Below are positions 36,303 to 44,306 of a stretch of DNA of 64,000 bases, piece after piece. Origin of the DNA: Cyanobacterium sp. HL-69 (lineage in GTDB: Bacteria > Cyanobacteriota > Cyanobacteriia > Cyanobacteriales > Cyanobacteriaceae); contig CP024912.1 in the NCBI GenBank assembly GCA_002813895.1, positions 2,480,001 through 2,544,000 on the forward strand. Reading direction: 5' to 3'. The notes under the pieces were generated by a model. It made no database searches, was not told the origin of the DNA, and worked only from the letters and a program-made list of their open reading frames with translations. The first letter of the stretch is position 1. Each line of letters starts with the position of its first letter. The translations under genes were made by a program, and so were the position numbers.

Positions 36303-37544
36303 ATGGAACAAATTCAAGCAATTCGTGGTACTAGGGATATTTTGCCTGATGAGGCTATTTATTGGCAGTTTTTGGAAAGGACTGCTTTTGAGGTTTTGTC
36401 TCGGGCTTGTTATCAGGAAATTAGGACTCCTATTTTTGAGCCGACTCCTTTGTTTGAGCGCGGTATTGGCGAGGCGACGGATGTCGTAGGTAAAGAGATG
36501 TACACTTTTACTGATAGGGGCGATCGCACTTTAACCCTACGTCCAGAAGGCACAGCAGGGGCAGTACGCGCCTATATTCAAAATAAGTTGGCTAGTAATG
36601 GTATTCAACGATTGTGGTACACAGGAGCGATGTTTAGGTACGAGCGCCCCCAGGCAGGAAGACAAAGGCAATTTCATCAAATCGGCTTGGAGTTGTTGGG
36701 AGTAAAAGCCCCTCGGGCTGATGTGGAAGTAATTGCGATCGCCACTGATATTTTAAAAGCCTTGGGGTTACAAAACCTCAGCTTACAACTCAACTCCGTG
36801 GGTAGTGGGGAAGATAGACAAAACTATCGAGATGCCTTGGTGGCATACCTCACCCCCTACAAAAATGATTTAGATCAAGATTCCCAAGATCGCCTAGAGC
36901 GTAACCCCCTCCGTATTTTAGACAGTAAAGACAAGAAAACCCAAGAGATTGCGGAGAATGCCCCCTCTATTTTGGACTATCTTGGCACAGAATCCAAAGC
37001 ACATTTTGATCAAGTTTGTCAACTATTAAACGATCTTAATATTACCTATCACCTTAATCCTTTACTGGTGAGGGGGCTTGATTACTATACCGATACCGCC
37101 TTTGAAATCCAATCCGCCGATTTAGGTGCTCAGGCGACAGTGTGCGGAGGAGGAAGATATGACGGCTTAGTGTCTCAACTAGGGGGCGGTGATACCCCTG
37201 CCATCGGTTGGGCTATGGGGATGGAGCGCTTAATTCTCTTGCTGAAAGAATTACAACCCCTTTGCACTTCTAGTCCTGATATTTACTTTGTCTCTAGGGG
37301 TGAAAACGCCGAAAAGAAAGCCCTTATCATTGCCCAAGATTTGAGACAAAAGGGTTATAAAGTCGAGCTTGATTTGACAGGTAGTAACTTCGGAAAGCAG
37401 TTTAAAAGGGGCGATCGCACTGGTGCTAAAATATGCTTAGTATTGGGAGAAAGTGAAGTAGAAAACAACACCATCCAACTAAAATATCTCGATACGGGTA
37501 AACAAGAAACCCTCTCGGTAGAAGAAATAGAAACAAAACTTTAA
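36303..37544 (+). CDS. hisS: Histidyl-tRNA synthetase
   Basis: A class II synthetase charging tRNA-His. The 413-residue protein opens IQAIRGTRDILPDEAIYWQ. Motif 2 is GAMFRYERPQAGRQRQFHQIG near residue 110, and histidine-specific segments are RGLDYYTDTAFEI and the GGGRYDGLVSQLGG loop. Motif 3 is AIGWAMGMERLILLL near residue 303. The C-terminal 90 residues form the anticodon-binding domain. The ATG at 36303 follows an AGGAATTAAG ribosome-binding stretch; a TTG one codon earlier is less likely. Confidence 0.95.
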   Translation: MEQIQAIRGTRDILPDEAIYWQFLERTAFEVLSRACYQEIRTPIFEPTPLFERGIGEATDVVGKEMYTFTDRGDRTLTLRPEGTAGAVRAYIQNKLASNGIQRLWYTGAMFRYERPQAGRQRQFHQIGLELLGVKAPRADVEVIAIATDILKALGLQNLSLQLNSVGSGEDRQNYRDALVAYLTPYKNDLDQDSQDRLERNPLRILDSKDKKTQEIAENAPSILDYLGTESKAHFDQVCQLLNDLNITYHLNPLLVRGLDYYTDTAFEIQSADLGAQATVCGGGRYDGLVSQLGGGDTPAIGWAMGMERLILLLKELQPLCTSSPDIYFVSRGENAEKKALIIAQDLRQKGYKVELDLTGSNFGKQFKRGDRTGAKICLVLGESEVENNTIQLKYLDTGKQETLSVEEIETKL

Positions 37545-37565
37545 CTAAAGTTTAACCCTCAAAAT

Positions 37566-37595
37566 ATCCCCCAATTTTGGGGGACTTTAATTTTT
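37566..37595 (+). terminator. Intrinsic terminator after hisS
   Basis: TCCCCC (37567-37572) pairs with GGGGGA (37579-37584) across AATTTT, followed by CTTTAATTTTT. It sits 22 bases past the hisS stop, between convergent genes. Confidence 0.7.
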
Positions 37596-37620
37596 AACGT
37601 TCTTTTTTGACGCAAAAATG

Positions 37621-37878
37621 CTATTCATAATGTGACCAAATGGAAACAACTTTGATTAACTTATTTTCTTCCTCAATGCGATAAACAAGACGATGCTTAA
37701 TATTAATTCTCCTTGAATAATATCCTTTTAAATTTCCTGATAATTTCTCATAAGGAAGTTGATAGGGATTTGATTTTAATATTTCCAATAACTTTTTAAG
37801 ATTATTCTCAAGATTAGCTGATTTTATCTTTTTAACGTCCTTTAAAACCCCACGGCTAAACTCAATCCTCCAAACCAT
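37621..37878 (-). CDS. YoeB/Txe-family toxin (RelE superfamily)
   Basis: An 85-residue ribosome-dependent mRNA interferase of the YoeB type. It reads MVWRIEFSRGVLKDVKKIK at the start and KLSGNLKGYYSRRINIKHRL in the middle, and ends VVSIWSHYE, with the family's C-terminal His-Tyr. The ATG at 37878 lies inside the antitoxin's last codons, a 17-base overlap typical of co-translated pairs. A longer upstream frame would be unnatural. The gene appears intact, so the system may be active. Confidence 0.88.
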   Translation of the reverse strand: MVWRIEFSRGVLKDVKKIKSANLENNLKKLLEILKSNPYQLPYEKLSGNLKGYYSRRINIKHRLVYRIEEENKLIKVVSIWSHYE

Positions 37879-38125
37879 CCAATAACCCCAGAAACTCATC
37901 TTCCGACACCCAATCATTTTCGAACTCTGCTTGTTTAACAGATTCCACTAGATTCGGAATAGATTGTAAATAAAGAGTTTCTTGTAAACTATCCCAATCC
38001 TCCTTAGACAACAATACCGCATCCCCTTTTTTACTGGTGATAATCCGTGGTAAATGATCTTGATTAACTTGTTCTACTAATCCAAATAAATTCGCTCTGG
38101 CAGTACTAGCATTAACTATTTGCAT
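37862..38125 (-). CDS. YefM/Phd-family antitoxin
   Basis: An 87-residue antitoxin whose N-terminal half (MQIVNASTARANLFGLVEQV) is the YefM/Phd DNA-binding fold and whose acidic C-terminus should wrap the toxin. AVLLSKEDWDSLQETLYL is the family signature. The pair normally represses its own promoter through operator binding; the stretch TGTACAGTTAATGGTACC upstream (about 38140-38160) has an inverted GTAC theme that could be an operator. Confidence 0.9.
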   Translation of the reverse strand: MQIVNASTARANLFGLVEQVNQDHLPRIITSKKGDAVLLSKEDWDSLQETLYLQSIPNLVESVKQAEFENDWVSEDEFLGLLDGLED

Positions 38126-38180
38126 AACTACTAAATTTTATTGTACAGTTAATGGTACCAGTGTAGCATTTCTAAATTAT

Positions 38181-38984
38181 TTAATAGCCATAAGGATCAG
38201 CAGGAGTAGGAATTATCTCCACTTCTGAAGCATTCAAAACCAAGTGTCTTACCTCTCTTCGGGTATCTGTAACCGTAGCATCTAAAGGTGGCAAAATTTG
38301 AGTCATCATTTCTCCTTGTATCGTTAACCAAGTATCAGGGGGATAATTTTCCCTCGACTCAGGTAACTTAACGGGTATTCCTACGGGGTAAGCATCCACC
38401 GCACAACAGGTAATAATAAAACGGGATAAATAAACATAATCATCGGGCAAAGAATCTAAATGCACCACAAACCCTGTAATGTTTGCTTTTTGCCCCTTAT
38501 AAGTATCAGGCTCAGGATATACGTGTAAAGTACGTACCCATTCAATAATAGTTCTTTCTTCGGGTTTTGTCCCTGTCCCAAAGGATTCTAGTTGTAGGGT
38601 AACGGGGGGTAAAGAATCCACTAGCCCCCTTTGGATAGCACTTTGACTATTTAAAATAATCGGCTCTGTAACTAAACCAAATACCGCTACAGCGATTAAA
38701 AGAGAACTTCCCCATCCTTTTGGTAATAATAAAATGGAGTTTTGATTATCACTCCTCATATATGCTTTTTTACGGTAGTATCTCAGATAAATCTGTAGGA
38801 CTTTGAGAGAAGAAATGATGAATAATACAACACTGGCGATGAAAACCAATAGGAAATAATTAGGATGGATTAATCTATTTAATTCTCCCGTTGCCCAATA
38901 TTTAAAAAGTAATAACCCCCAAAAGAAGAAGGCAGAAAAGTCTAATAATGGAAAAAATAACAGGTTTTTCTTAATAGTCTTCAT
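38181..38984 (-). CDS. TIGR03943-type partner of a YraQ permease
   Basis: A 267-residue membrane protein with about three N-terminal helices, followed by a soluble region. VVHLDSLPDDYVYLSRFIITCC contains a cysteine pair, and AVDAYPVGIPVKL follows. This fits the TIGR03943 family, which is always next to a DUF318/YraQ permease. In other bacteria such pairs are often under zinc (Zur) control. It starts 32 bases after the permease stop, in the same direction, so they form an operon. Confidence 0.8.
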   Translation of the reverse strand: MKTIKKNLLFFPLLDFSAFFFWGLLLFKYWATGELNRLIHPNYFLLVFIASVVLFIISSLKVLQIYLRYYRKKAYMRSDNQNSILLLPKGWGSSLLIAVAVFGLVTEPIILNSQSAIQRGLVDSLPPVTLQLESFGTGTKPEERTIIEWVRTLHVYPEPDTYKGQKANITGFVVHLDSLPDDYVYLSRFIITCCAVDAYPVGIPVKLPESRENYPPDTWLTIQGEMMTQILPPLDATVTDTRREVRHLVLNASEVEIIPTPADPYGY

Positions 38985-39016
38985 TATGGAGTTTCAATAT
39001 ATAACTAATTATTTCA

Positions 39017-40054
39017 CTAGAAAAAATAACTGTAGGAAAGAGTAAAAATAAAGGTAAATTGGGCAATAATTACCATTAAATAAAAGATCATCCGAGGTTT
39101 AAAAATAGATAACATCAAACCCATGGCTTTAATGTCAATCATGGGGCCAAATACTAAGAATGCCACAAGAGAAGCGGTAGTAAAGGTAGAAGAAAAAGAC
39201 AGCACGAAAAATGAATCTACGGTAGAACAAATAGACACTACCGAGGCTAATACCATCATGGCAATAATTGATGTGACCGTGTCTTGTCCAATGTTTAAAA
39301 TAATTTCCCTAGGTATAAATACTTGGATAATAGAGGCGATCGCACTGCCCAAAATCAATACACCGCCCAAATCCCGTAACTCTTGGGTAATATTTTCAAT
39401 AAAAAGATTAAACTTGCGCCCCAATGCTTCCTTTTTTTGTTTTTCTTCCTCCGCTTTCAACAAAGCATCATCCATCTTGATTACCTGCCCTGGTTGCCCC
39501 AGAATAAAACTCCCTGATTGTAACAAACTATAACTATTAGAAAGATTATTAACAGGTTTAGATTTTGCTTGAGCCTTAGCATCTAACAATACTGTTAAAC
39601 GCTTGGCAAGGGAAGGTTTAAGCAACGGACGACAATCTTTTTGTAAGCTAAATAAACAACCCAAAGTCATGGCAATGGTCAAAGAAAAAATAATCCTCAA
39701 CCAAAAAACCTCTGGTTGCCCCCGAAAAGCCACATAAGTTGACCACAAAACCACAGGATTAATGGTGGGGGCTGCTAAAAGGAAAGAAATTGCCACAGAA
39801 GTAGGTAAACCCTGCAAAAGAAAACGTCGGGCCACAGGAACATTACCACATTCACAGACAGGAAAACAAAAGCCAAAAAAACTACCGATAAACGCTCCTA
39901 AAATGGGGTTTGACGGTAACATCTCGATTAATTTACCCTCATCGAGAAAAACAATTAAACTACTAGAAAGGAGTACCCCAAACAACAAAAAGGGCATGGC
40001 CTCTACTAACAGACTTATAAATAAGGTTAAAGCACTATATATCTGATGATCCAT
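39017..40054 (-). CDS. Permease of the DUF318/YraQ family
   Basis: A 345-residue polytopic permease with about eight helices. The motif FGFCFPVCECGNVPVARRFL near residue 60 contains the cysteine pair of this family, and SVVSICSTVDSFFVLSFS near residue 275 holds another conserved cysteine. The family includes ArsP-like organoarsenical and metal-related exporters, but the substrate here is not known. The nearby GAPDH-ArsJ pair (about 1 kb away, opposite strand) is a suggestive neighbour, but no arsenic role is shown. Confidence 0.8.
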   Translation of the reverse strand: MDHQIYSALTLFISLLVEAMPFLLFGVLLSSSLIVFLDEGKLIEMLPSNPILGAFIGSFFGFCFPVCECGNVPVARRFLLQGLPTSVAISFLLAAPTINPVVLWSTYVAFRGQPEVFWLRIIFSLTIAMTLGCLFSLQKDCRPLLKPSLAKRLTVLLDAKAQAKSKPVNNLSNSYSLLQSGSFILGQPGQVIKMDDALLKAEEEKQKKEALGRKFNLFIENITQELRDLGGVLILGSAIASIIQVFIPREIILNIGQDTVTSIIAMMVLASVVSICSTVDSFFVLSFSSTFTTASLVAFLVFGPMIDIKAMGLMLSIFKPRMIFYLMVIIAQFTFIFTLSYSYFF

Positions 40055-40232
40055 GGGGTTTATTTTATCCTGTCCATAGGTTTTTTGACCCTCAAACAGA
40101 CTTAAAAGTTCACTGAATGGTATTTTTTTCAGTCTTAATCTTACCCCATAAAAGAGGGTTAGAATGAATAATCAATAATAGATAGTGAATATTTAAACTT
40201 GATTTTTATTATATTCTTCCCAAAGATTATAT

Positions 40233-40799
40233 TTAGTCAAATTGAAGTTTAACGGCTTTTCCAGTGGCTATTCCGCCTCCATCAACTATCAAATTATTAT
40301 CTTTATCAAATGCTTCATAGGTGATTGTGGACGTAAATGAATCACCCTCACTATCTAGGGTAATATTTTCGGTCAATACTCCCCTTGTAGCAGGTAGCCA
40401 ACCACTCCAAATATTCTCTAAACTGGTATTTTCTGGGCGCGTGGTGGCATAGTATTCGTATTTTGCTTCAAATTTATTAGTATCTACTTGTCGCCAAATA
40501 CCGTAAGCAGGAGGGACGGGGGGGGCAGCATCATAGTTTGATGATTCGGTCATAGTTCCCCCTAAGTTGAAGCTGTACATAAATTCTAGGTCTTTGACCT
40601 CCGCAAATCCTCCTGTGGTGAATTGTACTTGCGATCGCCATTGTCCGATTAATTTACCATAACTTCTCACTCCTCCAGATTGTGCCTGAGAATCTTGGGT
40701 CAAAAAAGAACTTGTAATTATAAGAGGAATTAAAACAATTAATAGTATTGAAAAACGGTACTTGATAATTGATTTGGATAATGCCTTAAACAATCTCAT
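40233..40799 (-). CDS. Exported protein of unknown function
   Basis: A 188-residue protein with a long signal peptide: a basic start (MRLFKALSKSIIKYR), a hydrophobic core, and a probable cut after SQAQS near residue 41. The mature part (IGQWRSQVQF, DLEFMYSFNLGGTMTESSNY, then PPAYGIWRQV) looks like a small beta-barrel of a type found sparsely in other phyla. I do not know its function. It lies alone between the permease operon and the gap gene. Confidence 0.6.
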   Translation of the reverse strand: MRLFKALSKSIIKYRFSILLIVLIPLIITSSFLTQDSQAQSGGVRSYGKLIGQWRSQVQFTTGGFAEVKDLEFMYSFNLGGTMTESSNYDAAPPVPPAYGIWRQVDTNKFEAKYEYYATTRPENTSLENIWSGWLPATRGVLTENITLDSEGDSFTSTITYEAFDKDNNLIVDGGGIATGKAVKLQFD

Positions 40800-41160
40800 T
40801 ACTAAAACCTCACATCATAAATATTTCGATAATTATAGCAATCTGTAAGCTATTGTAAATCCGCATTTAACCTATCATCGACAAGGAAACTAAACCTCTT
40901 GACTCATCACTAAACAATAAAAATTGATTTCGTTATCATAAGTTCCTTAATCATCTCTTAATTTAGCTACCTTATATTGTTTTTATGGTTACGTGTCTCA
41001 AAAACTTACCAGGATGATAAATTTCCGACTTAAAATCTTTCTTTACTTACCTCTAAGGTTTTAGACCAAAAGATAAATTTGGAAACATATCTACTAAGTT
41101 TTTTTGATGCTAAGATTAATTTTAATAAATAAAACAATATTTTTTGGTATATAAGTAAAT
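40800..41160. other. Gap with no gene seen
   Basis: 361 AT-rich bases between the divergent exported-protein and GAPDH genes. I found no RNA gene, repeat or clear ArsR-type operator, although the arsenic-related gene downstream would be expected to have control sequences here. Confidence 0.4.
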
Positions 41161-42174
41161 ATGACGATAAGAGTAGGAATTAATGGCTTTGGGAGAATCG
41201 GCAGGTTATCTCTTCGTGCGGGGTGGGATAATCCTGCCATTGAGTTTGTCCATATCAATGAGATTAAAGGGGGAGTAGAGTGTGCGGCCCATTTACTAGA
41301 ATTTGACTCGGTCCATGGTAGATGGGATAAAAATATTCATGTCAAAGAAAATAACCTAGTAATTGAAGGAAAAGAAATCACTTTTTCCGAATTTCCTACC
41401 CCCCAACAAGTACCATGGTCAGATTATGGGGTGGACATAGTCATCGAAAGTTCTGGGAAATTTCGCACCCCTGACACCCTAAATCCATATTTTAAATGTG
41501 GGGTAAAAAAAGTAGTGGTAGCTGCTCCCGTTAAAGAAGATGCTTTAAACGTAGTAGTGGGAGTTAATGACCATTTATATGACCCAGAAAAACACCATAT
41601 TTTAACTGCCGCCTCCTGTACCACCAATTGTTTAGCTCCCGTAGTCAAGGTTATTCAAGAGGGTTTGGGTATCAAACACGGAGTTATTACCACTATTCAT
41701 GATGTTACAAATACTCAGATTGTGGTCGATGCTCCTCACAAGGATTTGAGAAGGGCGAGATCTTGTTTGCAATCCCTTGTACCCACTACCACAGGATCCG
41801 CTACTGCAATCGTCCTTATCTATCCAGAACTAAAAGGAAAACTTAACGGAGTCGCTGTTAGAGTCCCCATGCTCAACGCTTCTCTTACAGACTGCGTTTT
41901 TGAGGTAAATCGCAAAACCACCGTAGAAGAAGTTAACCAACTACTAAAAGAAGCAGCAAACACCGCCCCTCTCCAAGGCATCTTGGGTTACGAAGAACGC
42001 CCCCTTGTATCCATTGACTATAAAGATGATCCCCGCTCATCCATCGTTGATGCCCCCTCCACCATGGTAATTGATGACACCCAAGTAAAAATCCTTGCTT
42101 GGTACGACAACGAATGGGGCTACTCCAACCGCATGGCAGAATTAGTCGCCAAAATCGCTCAGTCAATTAATTGA
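41161..42174 (+). CDS. ArsJ-associated glyceraldehyde-3-phosphate dehydrogenase
   Basis: A 337-residue GAPDH with the NAD-binding GFGRIGR near residue 8, the catalytic cysteine in [11 protein letters not shown] near residue 155, and [11 protein letters not shown] and [12 protein letters not shown] near the end. Its neighbour is ArsJ. In the known system the dehydrogenase joins arsenate to glyceraldehyde-3-phosphate to give 1-arseno-3-phosphoglycerate, which ArsJ exports. This is therefore probably the arsenic paralog rather than Gap1 or Gap2. No arsR gene is adjacent. A 309-base spacer separates it from arsJ. Confidence 0.85.
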   Translation: MTIRVGINGFGRIGRLSLRAGWDNPAIEFVHINEIKGGVECAAHLLEFDSVHGRWDKNIHVKENNLVIEGKEITFSEFPTPQQVPWSDYGVDIVIESSGKFRTPDTLNPYFKCGVKKVVVAAPVKEDALNVVVGVNDHLYDPEKHHILTAASCTTNCLAPVVKVIQEGLGIKHGVITTIHDVTNTQIVVDAPHKDLRRARSCLQSLVPTTTGSATAIVLIYPELKGKLNGVAVRVPMLNASLTDCVFEVNRKTTVEEVNQLLKEAANTAPLQGILGYEERPLVSIDYKDDPRSSIVDAPSTMVIDDTQVKILAWYDNEWGYSNRMAELVAKIAQSIN

Positions 42175-42203
42175 GGGAATGGGGAATAGGCAACGGGGAA
42201 TGG
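42175..42203. repeat. GGGAATGGGGAATAGG-type repeat
   Basis: Heptamer-like units GGGAATG/GGGAATA/GGCAACG just after the GAPDH stop. They are the reverse complement of the type at 42403. Confidence 0.6.
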
Positions 42204-42402
42204 TTTTCATCCATAATTCTCCAACTATTACCAAAAAATAATTATATTTCGCCCCAAATTGGCGGCAGGGGTGATTCAAAGTAGGAATACAAAGACGCTT
42301 AAACCTTCCCCAATAAAGAAATACAGCATTTTGGTAGTTTCAGAATTAAGGAGTAATTAAAAATGTTTATATTATCAATTTACAACCATAAACCATCGAA
42401 AA

Positions 42403-42436
42403 CTGTTCCCTATTCCCCGTTCCCCGTTACCTGCCC
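42403..42436. repeat. TTCCCTATTCCCCGTTCCCCG-type repeat
   Basis: Tandem units of TTCCCTA/TTCCCCG/TTCCCCG, reverse-complementary in theme to 42175-42203. Both lie in the spacer between the GAPDH gene and arsJ. Confidence 0.6.
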
Positions 42437-42483
42437 TAATTAAGGGGGCTAGGGGGGATCAAAATTACTACATCAATAAAAAA

Positions 42484-43713
42484 ATGGACAAAAACCTAAG
42501 AAATTATTGCCTAGTTACCGCCGCCTACTGGGGCTATACCATCACCGATGGAGCATTAAGAATGCTCGTATTATTACACTTTAACCAACTTGGTTATACC
42601 CCCATCGAAATCGCGTTTTTATTCCTCTTTTACGAAATCTTTGGCGTTGTCACCAACTTTTTTGGAGGCTGGATTGGTTCACAATTTGGCTTACGATTAA
42701 CCCTTTACGGAGGTATTGGTTTACAAATTTTTGCCCTCGTAATGCTTGGTTTTCTCAACCCAGAATGGGCGGTATGGTTTCAGGTGTTATACGTCATGAC
42801 ATCCCAAGCCTTCTCAGGAGTCGCCAAGGATTTAACCAAGATGAGTTCCAAAAGTGCTGTGCGTTTGGTAGTACCAAAAGAAGCGGAATCCAAGTTATTT
42901 AAATGGGTTGCCATTCTCACGGGTTCTAAAAATGCCCTCAAGGGTTTAGGATTTTTTGTCGGTGCAGCCCTATTAGAATTAACAGGGTTTACCAATGCTT
43001 TATTTATCCAAGCAGGGGTATTATTTATCATCTTTTTGACAGGTCGATTATTGCCCAAAAATATGGGTAAAATCAAAGCCAAAATTAAATTTAAACAGCT
43101 ATTTTCTAAAAGTAAAGCTATTAATATTTTATCTCTTGCCAGATTTTTCCTATTTGGTGCTAGGGATATTTGGTTTGTGGTGGCGTTGCCCGTGTTTTTC
43201 CAAAGTGAGTTGAATTGGACTTTTATTCAGGTGGGTACTTATATGGCCTGTTGGGTAATTGGTTATGGGTTTATTCAGTCTTTCTCCCCTGCCATCCTCG
43301 GACAAAACAAAAAAAGTACCGCTCCCCAAGCCAAGACTATCCAGATTTGGACATCAGTTTTAACCATTGTACCAGTGGCGATCGCCCTTAGCTTCATGGC
43401 AGGATTAGATCCCCAATGGGTCATTACAGGGGGTTTAATTATCTTTGGCATCGTTTTTGCCTTCAACTCCGCCGTCCATTCTTACCTTGTTTTAGCCTAC
43501 ACTGAAGACGATGATGTGGCTTTAAACGTAGGCTTTTATTATATGGCAAACTCAGGGGGAAGACTACTAGGTACCATTACATCAGGTATCAGTTACCAAC
43601 TATTTGGCATTGTCGGCTGTCTCTGGATTTCCAGCTTCTTTGTCCTCGTCGCCGCCCTCGTCTCCTTCAAACTACCCTCCCCCCAAAAACTAGAACCTGC
43701 CTCAGAAAATTAA
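42484..43713 (+). CDS. arsJ: ArsJ, organoarsenical efflux transporter
   Basis: A 409-residue major facilitator-type transporter with about 12 helices. It begins NYCLVTAAYWGYTITDGALR, the recognisable ArsJ start, and continues with EIFGVVTNFFGGWIGS and SGVAKDLTKMSSKSAVR. It exports 1-arseno-3-phosphoglycerate made by the partner GAPDH, giving arsenate resistance. A T-rich terminator hairpin follows at 43747-43772. Confidence 0.9.
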   Translation: MDKNLRNYCLVTAAYWGYTITDGALRMLVLLHFNQLGYTPIEIAFLFLFYEIFGVVTNFFGGWIGSQFGLRLTLYGGIGLQIFALVMLGFLNPEWAVWFQVLYVMTSQAFSGVAKDLTKMSSKSAVRLVVPKEAESKLFKWVAILTGSKNALKGLGFFVGAALLELTGFTNALFIQAGVLFIIFLTGRLLPKNMGKIKAKIKFKQLFSKSKAINILSLARFFLFGARDIWFVVALPVFFQSELNWTFIQVGTYMACWVIGYGFIQSFSPAILGQNKKSTAPQAKTIQIWTSVLTIVPVAIALSFMAGLDPQWVITGGLIIFGIVFAFNSAVHSYLVLAYTEDDDVALNVGFYYMANSGGRLLGTITSGISYQLFGIVGCLWISSFFVLVAALVSFKLPSPQKLEPASEN

Positions 43714-43746
43714 TAACTCCCAATCTTTACATCTCCACCCCATCCT

Positions 43747-43772
43747 ACTCCTTTGCCCCAAGGGAGTTTTTT
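43747..43772 (+). terminator. Intrinsic terminator after arsJ
   Basis: ACTCCTT (43747-43753) pairs with AAGGGAGT (43760-43767), allowing one G-T pair, and is followed directly by TTTTTTT. It lies 34 bases past the arsJ stop. Confidence 0.75.
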
Positions 43773-43794
43773 TTGTAAAAAATTATCCCCCATA

Positions 43795-43850
43795 TAAAAA
43801 ATTAATTATCAATTATTCACTCTCAATTATCAATTACCCGACAAACCGAT
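43795..43850. repeat. AATTATCAATT-type repeat units
   Basis: Three AATTATCAATT-like units (also TCTCAATTATCAATTACC) between arsJ and the next gene. The same type appears near 23355, 47100, 49415 and 62104. Confidence 0.5.
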
Positions 43851-43907
43851 CCAGATTCTGAGAAATAAAGATATAATTTGTAACAAAAGCGTTAAGAAAT
43901 ATTGCAA

Positions 43908-44228
43908 ATGAGTAATCCAGTAACAGAAGCATTCTTCTTTGGTAAAGCCCTAGCGGAAGTCTTGACAGAAAAAGTGGAAGACACCCTCACCAACACCCTC
44001 AGTGAAGTTGGTAAATTTGACGCAGAAACCAGAGAAAGACTAAGACAATTTGCCGAAGAAGTAAGACTAAGAGCCGACATTGCCAAACAACAATCCGATC
44101 ATGATCGTACCAACACCACCATAACCGTAGAAGTGGATACCAGTGTCGACTTACAAGAACTACTAGACGAACTACGGGCAGAAATTGCTAGATTGAAAGC
44201 AGAACTAAACAAGTATCGTCAAAAATAA
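43908..44228 (+). CDS. Small conserved cyanobacterial protein (DUF6825-like)
   Basis: A 106-residue helical protein reading [21 protein letters not shown] at the start, with a C-terminal acidic/basic coil ([19 protein letters not shown]). I associate this pattern with the cyanobacterial and plastid family DUF6825, of unknown function. There is no signal peptide. The ATG at 43908 is chosen over one two codons upstream because the family begins MSNP. An ABC1 kinase follows 78 bases later in the same direction. Confidence 0.6.
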   Translation: MSNPVTEAFFFGKALAEVLTEKVEDTLTNTLSEVGKFDAETRERLRQFAEEVRLRADIAKQQSDHDRTNTTITVEVDTSVDLQELLDELRAEIARLKAELNKYRQK

Positions 44229-44306
44229 GCAACCATTAACCTTGTCAAAGATAACAATTGCTTAACAACCAAAATCATCAGACCAATTTATCATCATAAA
44301 ATAAAA

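Larger units (their letters stand above)
42175..42483. other. Gap between the GAPDH gene and arsJ, with inverted repeat blocks
   Basis: 309 bases with no gene. Heptamer-repeat blocks lie at both ends in opposite orientations (42175-42203 and 42403-42436), so they could pair in the transcript. A GCCCC/GGGGT stem at about 42252-42272 is possible. If the two genes form one operon, the whole gap would be transcribed. Confidence 0.5.

Noticed and set aside
37862-38160. Defence island around the YefM/YoeB pair
   Set aside because: The neighbours are hisS and a permease operon; no other defence gene is near, so the pair is simply a toxin-antitoxin unit.
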